NCBI RefSeq assembly: GCF_000237925.1 | Contig: NW_017386087.1 | Location: 1-64,000, forward strand | Length of the DNA stretch: 64,000 nucleotides | Direction: 5' to 3' | From: Schistosoma mansoni | Taxonomy: Eukaryota > Platyhelminthes > Trematoda > Strigeidida > Schistosomatidae | Part shown: piece after piece, positions 21,846-34,600 of the stretch | How the letters are laid out: each line of letters starts with the position of its first letter | Numbering within the stretch: the first letter of the stretch is position 1 | Notes under the pieces: model-generated | The model's input: only the letters and a program-made list of their open reading frames with translations | Databases searched by the model: none | What the model was told of the DNA's origin: nothing | Position numbers and translations under genes: made by a program

Positions 21846-22130
21846 GAAGCCCAGGAAGAGCCACAGACATTCCATCCAATCACGGCTAGGGGGATGTTCT
21901 AGAATGTCGACGTGTAGCTTCCCCATTGGATGGATTAGAATGACCCCTATGTGCCTATTGGTTGACCGAAATGATGATTTACATTCAGCCAAAAAACTAT
22001 AAATACACGAGATTTCTGTACTATATTTTGACACTGATTTGGGGAATAAACTTCCTACTTGCTAGTCTTTTGTCTTCTCTTTTTGCGACGTTGCAGGTTC
22101 TATCGTTCACGTAGTCTAGTAGTTCGCGGC
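21807..22130 (+). repeat. Probable 3' LTR
   Basis: The segment begins TGTAAGGACGG right after the polypurine tract. A TATAAATA box (21999-22006) and an AATAAA signal (22045-22050) are spaced as expected for U3 and R. The 3' boundary is not clear because no matching inverted terminus was seen, so 22130 is an estimate. Confidence 0.6.
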
Positions 22131-24756
22131 ATATTAAGAATCAAGGCTCTAGATATAACATATTCCGTGATAGCGAGTAATTATGGATTGAAAATATTCT
22201 CCAATGTGATTCTCGAGAAGTGTTTGGCGAAAGTTTTTAAAATGAATCATCTAGATTTAAGAAAAATATATAAGGAACTTGAAAATCCTACGAAACATTT
22301 TCAATGTTTAGTCATAATCAATCAGAATATGCTGAAATATATTCTGACACAAATACACTAAACTAATGAACATTTTGACTTCACTTTGTCCAATGCTATT
22401 CAAGGTCAGTGAATAAAAATTTTTTAATGTTGACCATAAAAATGACTTATTGCGATGGACGGTCCCCATTGTCCTCACTTAACTACCGACATTGTAGACT
22501 TATTTACCAAAATTAGTGTAATTCAAACTAAGGTAGGTTATTAATGTAGCGCTTCACTAAAATTCAATAATAGTGTAACAGATTCAAAAACTGTAACCGT
22601 TTGTAATTTCTTTGGGTTTTTCAGTTGGTTTCAAAAAAACATTTATATAGAACCTTTTTCTATCATAGAACAGTGGTCATTCTGTTAAGCCTCTCAAGTA
22701 ACAACTCTACTAATACTGATTCGTTGATTGATAGACGTTATACTTAAATGAAAATTTTCAATTATCAAGATGTGGTGACATGTAATAAATTCTATCCGAA
22801 ATTCATTAGATCAAGGTTTCTGAAGATAAGTCGTAAGAGCATATCATCAGTTAGAGTACTTGACTGGTCCAGATAGGAATGCATGTCTATTGATGTTGGC
22901 AACACACATAATAAATTCATTTACATTACCCATCCATGGTTCCTTTAAATCTGTCTGATCCTGCAGTTATATGTGATCTGTACGGCCTTTCTCGGCATAT
23001 TAGTGGACGAAACTTTTGCGCTTTGCTTAAAATCCTACAGTAATTTCTAGAGTAGGAGGTATATGAAGCAGATGGTGGAATAAATAATTATTTTCCAAAC
23101 TACTAGATCACAAAATTGGGTTAGGCAGTAAGGTCAATAAGTAACCAATTCAAGAAATCGTACATAGCATATAATCTGGCATGGTGCCGTCCCAGGTTGT
23201 CACATATCATCAACACAATGAAAGACAGTGATAACACTTCAAATAATGGTAAACTGATCATTGTGAGTTAAGTAAAATTCGGCAGTTTTAGATAAAGATT
23301 ACGAATTAGTATATTGTACAAATGCGAGCGATCTTCAGCCATATTTTCATCTATGGATTACAGTTACCATACAGATCTTAATTAAGTTTTATCTGGTGAC
23401 ACGTTTGAGAAAAATGGTCAATGAATTTTTAACGAGTAGTGGTGCATTAGTTTGGTTGTAGCCAACTTTATTTTAATCTGCCTCAGTGTGCTAACAAAGT
23501 GCACTATTAAAGCGTAGGCGTTGATAGGCATTTGTAAGTAAATCAATAACAAATGCATTCATGTATTTCAAATTAGTGTGTGACAATATATATAATGGTT
23601 GTATATATTTTTTAAACAGAAACAAAAAGCTGACAAAGGAAATAAACATTGATAAAAAAAAATCGAAGCAAAACATTGCAGTTTGCCTTATTTACATTTC
23701 ACTTGTTTATTATTTAATTATTTCAATATTTTCTAAACCAGCTCTTCTCTATGTCGTTTGCAACAAGTGTAATTGTGAACGGAGATTCACGCTTGACAAG
23801 AATAATAACACACACTGATAAAACAATAAGAATTTTGTTAAATGGAAACATATAAAAGAGAGGAGATTGTTAGTAATAATAGTTTTAAAAACAACAACGA
23901 TAGGAGTAGTGATAATAATAATCAGAATTAAAGCTAGACCGTGTATATCTTCATCGTATGATCTATGTGCATACATTTTATGATTTTAAACTGTTTGCGT
24001 ATTTCCTTTACCCAAATCTATGAATTAAAATGAAAAGAAATTAGTGAAGAACGGAAAAATAGTAAGAACAAATCTTATTTAACTATGTAGTACGTCAAAG
24101 GAAAATGATGTGAAATAATGTAACATTTATTTGTATACCATTTACATGTTGATTTTGTATGTTAGGATAAGGAACAATAATACAGCTAGGTTGTCTAAAC
24201 CGAAGTCCTGAAGATTTTAAATTGAATGCTTTTCAACTACTAAAACAGTGCTAAGCATATTTCTTAAGCAATCAGTAACTCAATCAAAAGTAATAAAAAA
24301 TAGTCAGTTTGGACAATGAGTTAGGATGAAACATTTAAATGTACACAATTTTATATTTATTCCTTTATCCTTACATAGAATTCAAATGATCAGCAATATT
24401 TAGATTAAAGCATAAACCGATAATGCGATTGACTATATCGACCGGTTGTTTAGATCTGGAACAAAACTACACACAATTTTCCTTCCGAGCTCCCGCCTCC
24501 TCGATGAAGCTCAATATTTTTATCATTAAGAAAACGTTAAATTTATGAATTTGTTGCTCGACTAATAAGTTATAACTCATTGACCAAATGAATATTTATT
24601 ATACTCGACTTTCAGCCACAGTATGTGCATAACGAATTAATGATACTATTTGGTTGTTGAAATTGGGAATAGGGTGGGATAGGATTCGAATATTCAATCT
24701 ATTGAATAGAAAGTAAATTATCACTGCTGTGGGTAGTTGAGAGGTATCAACTGATT
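22131..24756. other. AT-rich DNA, no supported gene
   Basis: Only short open frames occur, none with recognisable motifs or credible splice context. I see no tRNA, satellite or transposon domain here. Confidence 0.6.
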
Positions 24757-25300
24757 TATTTGTTTGTCTATTTAAACGCATAAATATTGGTACAAAGGGG
24801 CACCAGGTATATATGCGCCGCACAAATCTCATTTGATTAGTGTGAGGGCTGTGATACTGCCCAGGTGCACAAACCGAAGCAGGTGGTTTTCTTAGGGGGC
24901 TACATCCGGAGTCTTTGGCCTAAAGGTCTAATCCGCAAGGCAGTGGAGCATCGTGAGATGCAGTCTCATGGTAGCCGGTGACCAATGACTGGTTCATACT
25001 CCATTTGTTCCTTCAGGATGCTGGAGCCCATGTACACCATTTGTTTGGAATCAGGGTTTTCCAACTCCCCTAGATGGGCTTTCCGTGTCCACCGGCCGGG
25101 TTAAAGCGCCGGATATTCGCTTTTCGTCCTCTCAATTTCGTAAACAACAGTAATGCCATGAGAAGGCAGTGAGTAGGACTTCCTTGGCAGAGGCTATATA
25201 CGCGTGGCCATGTGAGAGCATTTCGAGAGGGAGAGTGAACTCTCCCCACTGAAGATAAATTTGATGACAGCAACAGTGACAGAGTTCTCTGTAATAACAC
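24757..25300 (-). mobile_element. Short LINE derivative: 3' tail fused to 5' region
   Basis: The stretch 24757-24830 (tacaaaggggcaccagg, then tatatatgcgccgcacaa) matches the 3' end of the LINE at 27070-27140. Directly after it, from 24841, comes a block that also appears at the 5' side of the LINE family: its beginning is at 30505-30540 (ggctgtgatagtgctcgg and gaccgaagca), and the longer part is at 45890-46250 (the ctggagcccatgtacacca run and the gagagtgaactc end). The whole coding middle is missing. The minus orientation is set by the larger copies. Confidence 0.5.
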
Positions 25301-25534
25301 TCACCACTTGGACTTAGCGGTTTGTTAGGATTAGGACTTAGTTGTAAAGGTGCAATGTACTCGTCATCAAAACTATCAAATACTATATATGATGAGTTCT
25401 GTGGACGTGTGTTATAGGTGTATAATAATGCATCTTCAAATCTGATTGGAAAGAGCTGTTCGATATTTCTCCCTTGCCCTTAAATTATTCTCTTTAATTT
25501 GTAATGCTAACTCTTAATGTAAAAGAATGAAAGT

Positions 25535-25540
25535 TTTATT
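25535..25540 (-). promoter_or_regulatory. AATAAA overlapping the stop codon of the zinc-finger gene
   Basis: On the minus strand the stop reads TGA followed by ATAAAAC, so the A of TGA begins an AATAAA hexamer. It could be the polyadenylation signal of a transcript with almost no 3' UTR, or a chance match in AT-rich DNA. The spacing to a cleavage site cannot be judged. Confidence 0.3.
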
Positions 25541-25658
25541 CACACAAAAATTTGGTTAAAAAGTTCTCTCTTACTAGCATGAACTCGTTTTACATGGCCT
25601 TCTAAGTATTTTTTCAAACGAAAAGTCTTGGGACAATGTGGACATTGGAATTTATGAT
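25540..25658 (-). CDS. Zinc-finger gene exon 9: finger 6 and stop
   Basis: The acceptor is ATTCCAG|ATC, so the split codon becomes Asp instead of the Gly found between the other fingers. The finger is [19 protein letters not shown], closing with VKRVH, followed by the tail [12 protein letters not shown] and TGA. Helix positions -1, 2, 3 and 6 are L, K, Y and G. Confidence 0.85.
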
Positions 25659-28600
25659 CTGGAATCGGAAAATATATGAAGGATAAGCTAATAATTGGTT
25701 TTTGTTTTAACGTAAAACACTCAAAATTCAATAAGATAATAGTTTTTCAGCAACTAAATAAACAGTCGTCCGTCATCAAGTGAAAATTAAGACAGTTTAC
25801 TGAGGAAAATAATTTTGTTCGTTTTTAAGAAGCCTTTATTTTTTCTGATTATGCTGTGGAAGTGTGGAGTTAATCATTGAGGTGTCCATGGGAAACTTTA
25901 GTGATCTTTAACCAAAGTTAATTTTGATATGATAATTAGTTTTATGCTTAAAAACAGTGGTGAATTTTTCAAAATATAAATTAGTCCATAATGTAATTGT
26001 TGATGTTTCAGAATTTCTTGCCAATACTCTGAACGAGTTGGCTTTTTGTTTAACAATGACCTCAAGGTCAATGATAAACTGTGTCTATTCTCCATATCTT
26101 TTAAGTATTTAATTTAATCTTATCAAAATTCATTGGTGGCTATAGTTTATTCATGTAAGATAACAAGAAAACGGTTCGAACATGACAACTAATCGTTTGA
26201 TCTACGAGTGTTTATTTATATAAGCGCTTTACAAAATTGATAGCCTTTTTAAGACCATTCCACTTATGCATATAAATTACAACGCCCAAAGCAGTTTGCC
26301 GTACGTCGATATTTAAAAAGTATATGGTCTTGTGATTCTATTAACATGGGCGACTTACATATTGTTACGGAGTCGAACAAAATTTAATTGGTATATAACG
26401 CCTAATGTTCCAGCATAATAGATATACTATGGTATGTTAGTACGCTCTACATACAAATGTGTTGAGAAATACCATTAATTAAATCTTTAAAATAACTATT
26501 AGGGAATCATTGTAATTCTAGGATTTATTTTCTTGTCTAATCTTATTTAACAAAAGGGAAAACCATAGCTGAATTAGACGATTTCCAGGACTTTTATTAT
26601 ACAGTCAACCGCTCTAAAATGCTAAGGCTTGAAATGGACAAAGCGGAAGTCAATATAATAGTTTGTTTGAAAAATTCTCCAGAAACCGGGAAAAATGCAG
26701 AAACCATTTCGACTACGCGGTTGTTCGAAACTAGAAAGCAACTTTGGATATTGTAATAAGTAGACGAAGATTGTCAGGACAATGTGAAATGTACGCTGAA
26801 TACATTTTAAACAAACTGATCACACATATGTTTGTTAACAACATTTATACATAAAAATAAAAGGTCATCTGAACAAATGCAAGGCAAGAGGAAACAAAGA
26901 TATTGAAGAAAATAATATGAAAAACAATGTGGGATTCATCATGCTGGATAACAAACTAATATTACCAGGGTTGGTTTAAGGTGCGAACAAAATGTTTTGA
27001 AAACAACTGATATTTCCTTCGTTGACCTGATTGAATAACCACCGAACATAATGGTAATTTGACTGTAATTTTATTATTTATTTGAACACATAAATAATGG
27101 CACAAAGGGGCACCAAATACATATGCGCCACACAAGAAGAATAAGGCTGTGAAGAGATAGAGAATGTAAGCGGCGTACAAGAAAAAGGAGGACAACGAAC
27201 AGAACGTAGTGTATGAGAGCGAAATAATAGCGATTGGAGAGGTAGTTCAGTCAGCAAAGGTACAACCAGAAAGAATTTCAAATAAAGAAGTTACGTTCAT
27301 TTTTTACGAAGAAAGTTACAGCAGGATCGCCACTGACTTCTATTATGAGTTATGTCTGATAACGTCTTTAGCCACCGTGTTGCACCATCTCCAGGACCAA
27401 ACAGGAGAGTCATGAAGAATTGACAGAAACCAGTCCTGTACAGCTTTCTTCCATACTACAACACCATGTCATACACTGACCACCTCTCCGCTTTTCCCAA
27501 CAAGTCCCAGCGCCGTGAAATAATGCACGACGTGGAATCCTCTGTGACGACACTCGTAGAACATGTACAAACCAACGAAGTCGATGTTTCAAGATAGTGA
27601 CACTAATTGAATTAAAGTTGCTGCGCCCGAACACACAATGTCGAACCTCTGCACTACTAACATGCTTTTACCACTGGATGTCAGCAATTCTTCGGAGACA
27701 ACGATGACCAAACACAGAGAGTCGTCTAACATCCTCAACTCGGAGGCCAGGTTTCACAAGCATGGAGCAAAACGCGTCGTAGATCCAAATTTTTTACAGC
27801 TAGACTAACATCACGAAGGCGCCAAAGATGGCCCAGATTAGCGTAAGCCGCTCTGGTTTTCACTATGCGTGAATTGATCTCATCACTCACGCCACCACCA
27901 GCACTTATGCAGCTACCCAGATACACTTCTATCTGCTCACTACCCTGTGTGAGTGCAAGGTCAGGGTCCTTTCAGTCTTGTAAAAATACTCTGCACTTCC
28001 AAAATGCAAAGCACATGCCGTACCTGCGGATATTGATTGCCAACTGATTACGAGAGGATTGCATGGCTTGGGCATTATCGCACAGCAAGACAATATCATC
28101 CGCGCACTCAAAGTCGAGAAGTCTTTCTCCAGGCAACAGATCAACACCGCTATTACTTACATCCATCCAAGCTTCATTGATAGCAAAGTTGAAGAGGAAT
28201 GGTGAGATTGGGCAGTCCTGTCTAACCCCACTGCTTGAATGGAACAAGGGAGAAAGGTGGTTGTATGCCCTCACTCTGTCTGAGGTGTTTGTATACAGGG
28301 CTTTTAAGATGTTAATAAACTTCTCAGGCACACCCTTCTTCAATAGACAATCCCAGAGAATAGTCCTGTCCAACGAATCGAAGTCAGCCCCGATATCAAG
28401 AAACACTACGATTATTGGCCTGTGATAAGTATGATATTTGTTGGAGAATGAAGATATGATCCATACATCCTCAAGTAGAACGAAAATCAGCCTGCTTCTC
28501 GCGAGTTAATTTTTCTCGGGTTTTGAACAATCTATGAATTATGGTGAAAGCCAATATTTTGGACACAATCCGAAGTAGACTTATTCCCGAATGGTTTTTG

Positions 28601-31600
28601 GATAGGTGAATTGAACTCTTTTGAAAGATGGGAACAACTATTGACTTATTCTACGATGTTGGAACACTGTCTATTTACCAGACCTTTATAAATAACTCAG
28701 TCAGTTCTATAACCAGAAAGTCTAAAAAGGAACAGAGTTACGTCATCTGGGCCCAGTGATTTGTAGCGCTACACGAGGTGGAGTCCCTTGCGGACATCCG
28801 CCTCATTTGGTGGATCAGTCTTCAACTGCCATGTAGGGTAGGACAGTCTAATTGATGTTGCCAGGACACCAGACCAGTTGAACTGCCCTTCGAAGAATTC
28901 CGCCCATCGTCCAAGACGTCGACAGATGTTAGTGATCGGCATCCCGTCATCCTCACAGATTGTTTCACTCACACCATAATTATTGCTGCCAGTGACTCGG
29001 ATGAGTTGGAAGAGCTTCCGGCAGTTACCAGATGCAGCTGCTGCTTCCAGCTCATTAGCAGGCTCTGACCACCAGGCTTTTCGGTCCTTACGCAAACTTT
29101 GCCCAGTTCCACTGCGTAACAGCCTTTGTTTGTGACCAAACTCACGGTCACCCGGAGTGGACCGACGGGCTTCAATGAGTCGTAAGGAGCCTGAAGAAAC
29201 CCAGTTCTTATAAGCGGGACGTTTCGCGAAGTCGTAAGCGACTTTACTCGCCATTTTCATGGCGTCATGCAGTTGCAACCAATGCTCATCTCTACTTTTC
29301 AGTGGGATGGTAGCTAGCCTAGAACCTAGCTCAGTTCGATACTTACGTGCAACAGAAGTTGCAGCCAGTTTACTAACATCGATCCGTTGGTGGTGGTCAA
29401 TCCTTCGGCCACTGAAAAGTAAGGTGAGATTGGCGCAGACCAGGGCATGATCAGACTCCAGATAGGTACTCCAAAAGGAGCGGCAGTCTTGTACACAACC
29501 ACGCCAGCGGTAGCTGACGTGATCAATCTGAGTCCAGGCTTGGGATGCAGAGGGAGGACGCCAGGTGGCACACCGGTGATGACTGTGCTGGAAGTTAGCG
29601 CTAGCCAGAAACAGGTTGTAGTCTGTGCACAGTTGCAGCAAACGGTCCCCGTTATCTGTCCTGAGACCAACAAGTCCCCATCGGCCACCTAAATGACTCT
29701 TTTCTGTATCTAGACGCCCGACGTGTGTATTCAAGTCTCCGGCTAGTATTAAAATATCTGCCAAACGCACTTTCTGGAAAAGAACTGTTAACTGGTGGTA
29801 AAACTCATCCTTGATTGCATTCGGGCTGCAATCTGTCGAAGCATAGACGGAGATGACTAGAAGACATCATTTCTCACGCCGATTTCTTCTCACTTTGATG
29901 GAGCTTTCTAATCTAACAGCACATAACCGACTGTTAATGGGGATCCAATCGATCAGTACTGCCTCAGCTTCAGCGCTTAGTGCGGCACCAACGCCAGCAA
30001 AACCAGACTAAGGTGCTATAGGGTCCCTGGATAGACGCAGGTGAAACAAGCCTTTCGAAGCGACAGATGGAGAGCGAATTTGTAGTACTTCACTACAGTC
30101 TTGAATACGGGTCTCGGATAGAAAACAAACGTCGATTTTAAGACTTTCTAAAGACATAGCCAGCTTTATTTGCTGTCCGATCTGTATTAGTAAGTGAACG
30201 TTGAAGGAAGCCAGTTTGAATGGTATACGTGGTTTCAGAAAGACTGTTTCAGTATTCATATTACGTGGTAACATTTAACTTTCCACCAGTCATTGATTCG
30301 AGATCGTTTAGATAGGACAGGTTTTCCACCATAGGAGAGCTGCAGTATAAGTTGAAAAATAAGAACACACTCAGTGAGAATAGGAGAGAGTAGATAAGTG
30401 ACGTAGTATATAAAAATATAAAAATGAATGTTATCAAATGAATGTGATTTGTCTGAAGCAAGAATAACATTCCCAGTAATAATTGTCATTTTATTTGTGT
30501 GTAGGCTGTGATAGTGCTCGGATGCCCAGACCGAAGCACTAACTTTTTGTTTCGGCTCTGAATACCTCAAACTCACTAATAATCTTATGAATACTCTATT
30601 TTTCTGTACATAATATAACCTACAAAGTAGAACTTCTATATTTCCCATCACTTCTTCTCTGCTTTCAGTAAGAGAAAGGGGGATTTTTAAAGATTAGGAA
30701 GCGGTTAAGATATCAATGTTTAAAGAGTCAATAGTAGCAAGACAAATAAAAAAACTATTCACCAACCTTTATGAACAATATTAGAATGATAACGTAATGC
30801 ACAATGTGAATTGAATGACCGACCACAAAGTTCACATTTTAGTAAGTTACCTAGGAAAGTGAAAAGAAATATGATACACATGATTTGCAAACAATTATTC
30901 TGCGTTCAGCTATATATTATGTTAGGTTATAATAATAAGTATGTTAATTAAAAGTGTCAAAAGTATCTGTATTTTTATTGTATCTGGATCAACTCCAATT
31001 ACAGTTGCATCTTACTAAACTAGAAAGTAGACAATCAGAAAATTTTAGCAAGATATTGATCTCTTTGAGAATTGCAGTAATCAAGAGAAAGAGAGACAAG
31101 TTATAGGATTTTTATAAAAGCATATGAGTACATAACGTGATTTTAATTGACATAAGTTCAAACAATATATTTATATTGAAAAAAATGATGAAATTTACAG
31201 ACTTATTAATATGAATTTGCATACAAGTAATTGTACAATATATATATATAATATTCACTGAATTAAACATTTGTATAAGATTATCTTTCTGCAATGAATC
31301 ATATACCATAATGGAATGTGAATATTACAAATGAATGGACTGTTTCGTAGTCAAAATATCCGTTTCAATTTATGTTAAGTGATTGCTTAACAACTATCGA
31401 ACCGTTACAACGCAATACATACTGGTAATTTATCTATCATGTAATTCTACATATATATCATTGGGACGGGATAAAAACGTGAAGTGGTTTCAGCTTAGTA
31501 ACTTTTATTTGAAAAACAAAAATTTGTTCTTTACGTCACTGCTACTGAATAGAATATTTGTTAATTATTAGTATGATGTTTTGTTCTGTATAAAATTAAT

Positions 31601-34600
31601 TTTATTAGTGTGACGTCTATTCGGAATAATATTCTTCGTATTCACTTAGTGTGAACTTTGTTCAGTATGACATGAAGCATGCGTCTTTTGCTTGTTTAGT
31701 GTAACATCGATTTTTTATTTCCCTTATATGTGATCTTTTAGTTCATCAACTGTAAACTGATTGTTATATTTTGGAGGATGAAATAATTCTTCATCTGCTC
31801 CAGTGCTGTTTTCTTATTTGCGAAGTACATATTAAAAAGACTCTCCTCTTGCACGATACAGTAATCCCGCTATTACATGAGAAGTTTTCGGTTGAACATT
31901 CATTATAAACCAAGAAGCACTGAACCAGTGCTCTGTTTTACCTTTCTAATTCTTAATAGTACATGACCACATAGTATTTATGTGATTGAACTAAGGATCA
32001 CCCGGGATTGAAGAGACCATAATACCGAGTCAACTAATCAATTAGTTACAGTGTTTTTTGTTTATGAAACAAAACAACATCCAACTTACCCTCATGGACA
32101 ATTGTGATGTGTTCTTTTAAATACCATCGAGAAGCAAATTTTTTGCTACAATGATTACATGATATTTTGATACCTAAATAGAGAGAAAACAAAGAAATTA
32201 AAACAAAATAATGAATTTACTTTTCCACTGTATAAACATACAAACCTAAAAGACAACGATGATTATGATGGAGAAGTCTATTGACTTCAAACATTGTACA
32301 AGGTCATCCAGTGCGGTATATCCTACAGTTTAGAAGAACTTTGACTACTGATATAAGAAATTTGTCAACTGCACAAATTTACGTTTATTTTGTATGAGAA
32401 AAATGACATGAAACATTCATTGAATAGCCATTTCGTCGTAGTTCAAGACTCTACAGCCATACTAAACTCGTGACCATGCATGACAACTAACCCAGAACAT
32501 GGCTTTAAGACGAACACTACCTACATACCGTGAACATAACTAATTTGAAATACTTCGGGCGTTAGATTAATAATAATTTATTTATGTGCAACAACCGTGT
32601 CTCTGAACCGAATGAAAGATAAAGTAGGTATTCAACTTCGAGATCAACACAGGCTGCATTCCATATGGATTGATCGTTATCAATCAAATAGCAATACTTC
32701 GAATCATTGTTGAACAATCATTTAAACGAAAATCATCACCATACATCAACTTCCTTGATTATGAGAATTCATTCGACAGAATGGATAAGAGAACCTTGTG
32801 AAGCTTTCTTCGACACCATGGTGTCCCTGAGAAGATCGTTAACATCACCCGGAGTTCGTGCGATGGACTACCCTGTAAAGTCATGCATGGAGGACAGCTG
32901 ACATTCATTTCAAGTATGGACCAGTGTCAGACAAGGATGCTCACTCTCATCTTGTGGTTGACCGCCTAATGAAGATCTCCACATCTCAGGGCAAGCACGG
33001 AATACAATAGACAACTTGGATGCAACTCGACGATTCGGAATTCATAGATTACCTAGCTCTTCTATCCCATACGCAGCAACAAATGCAAATGAAGACAGCT
33101 ATTGTAATAGCTGCTTTTACGACAGTAGGCCTCCACACAAGGAAAAAAAGTAAGACTGGAATACAATACAGAAAGCACCAACCCAGTCACGCTTGATGGA
33201 GAAGCTCCGAGAGAGATGGAAAGTGTTACGTACCTGGACAGAGTCATCGATAGACAAGGAGGGTCAAGGGACTCATTGGGAAAACATGGGAGACATTTTT
33301 ACAATTGGAGAATATGTGACACTCCAAACAACTGGCACCCTACCCTAAAGTCAGGATTTTCAACATTAACACCCAAATAATTTTATTGTATGGAGCTGAA
33401 ACTTGAAGAGCTACTGCAATCGTTACCAAAAATGTACAGGTATTTACAAAAAGGCTGCCTACACAGGATACTGTAGATCAATTGATCGAAATTATTAGCA
33501 ATAAACTACTGTAGAAAAGAACAAACAAGGTGGTAGCTGAGGAGGAAATTACGAAAATACGCTGAGGGTGGATAGGATATAATTTGTAGAAACCATTGAA
33601 CGAGGCAAGCCCTAGCTTTGAATCCTCAGGGTAAAAGGAAAACAGAGAGAGTAAATAACACATGGAGCAGGAATTTGAAAGCAAAGAACAGAACAATGAA
33701 TAGCACTTGATGAAAACTGGGAGGGGCCTAGACAGAGTTGTTTGGAGACCCTTGATCGGCAGCTTATTCTTTCAAAGGGGTGAAAGACTCAAGTATATAT
33801 ATTTTTGAATATATATATATAATGCAAACTAATATACGAGTAGTATGGATTGTCAAGTAGTATACAAAAAAGTATATTTTAAAAATGATTCAGTGGATAT
33901 GCAAGAACTCAAAGGAAATAGTTTATATAAAACATTTGAACATTCAATAGTGATATAATTTGATCGCCCTAAAGTACTTATAAAGGAGTAATTATTTTCA
34001 GTAGGTCAATAATTGTGGATAAGTTTTTTGGTTACAATGCTTACATCACCGTAGGGTTCAATGTTGGTGGTGGACAGAATCAAGGTTTTTGTTCCTTTGA
34101 ATGATTTTAACATTGTCTGACTACTCTGTCAAGTATTTTTTTTCTCTTTTGACAAAATTCAAATTTTAAATATTCTGCCCGATCATTTGTATAGCAAAAT
34201 TGTTAGTAATGATTATCTCCAAAACCTGATAGACCATTGATAACTCATTTGGAGCCCTGGGCAGAAATCACTTTGGGTTAAAACTAAAAAATGGACTTTG
34301 GAATGCTTTGCTTTAATTAGAAAGTCGAACGCTCTTGGTCTACCAGTCCTGCGTTAGCTTTTGCGTGCCATACCATAGAAAAGTAGCCGCTTGACTCAAC
34401 ACGAAAGAAGTCCTTGTGTATTGGTAACTGCAGGATACCAACAAATGAAATTACCGACCGTCGATGAGCGTCAAGATCTGATAGCAATCCCCACCAAACC
34501 AAACAAAGTAGTATAGACATCAATCAAACTGACACATCTGATTTTGGTCTTTGGACATAATCCTTACCACAAAGACTTCCTTTGCTTACACTCTAATTCC

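Larger units (their letters stand above)
20091..22130 (+). mobile_element. Ty3-type LTR element, internally deleted (Gag, protease, integrase tail, 3' LTR)
   Basis: One + frame from 20091 carries Gag, two zinc knuckles, a protease, and then directly an integrase C-terminal region. Reverse transcriptase, RNase H and the integrase core are missing. A polypurine tract and a probable 3' LTR follow. Gag of this type (the SWYKKYEDVF block and the REDISFEE-like block) resembles the Mag/K02A2.6-like Ty3 group. Two in-frame stops (20433-20435 and 20769-20771) also inactivate it. Confidence 0.7.
27070..30540 (-). mobile_element. Non-LTR retrotransposon (LINE) in the zinc-finger gene intron
   Basis: From high to low coordinates the minus strand shows a 5' block (30505-30540), an endonuclease, a reverse transcriptase, a C-terminal region and a 3' tail (27070-27140) shared with the 24757 copy. 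The element lies in the same orientation as the host gene, inside intron 8. Frames are broken by stops and shifts. The clade is uncertain: the protein is of a type widespread in trematodes, but I could not decide its named family. Confidence 0.7.

Noticed and set aside
22059-22361. + frame of 100 codons after the 3' LTR of the 20-kb element
   Set aside because: It starts inside the LTR with TTG and shows no recognisable domain. It is likely chance.
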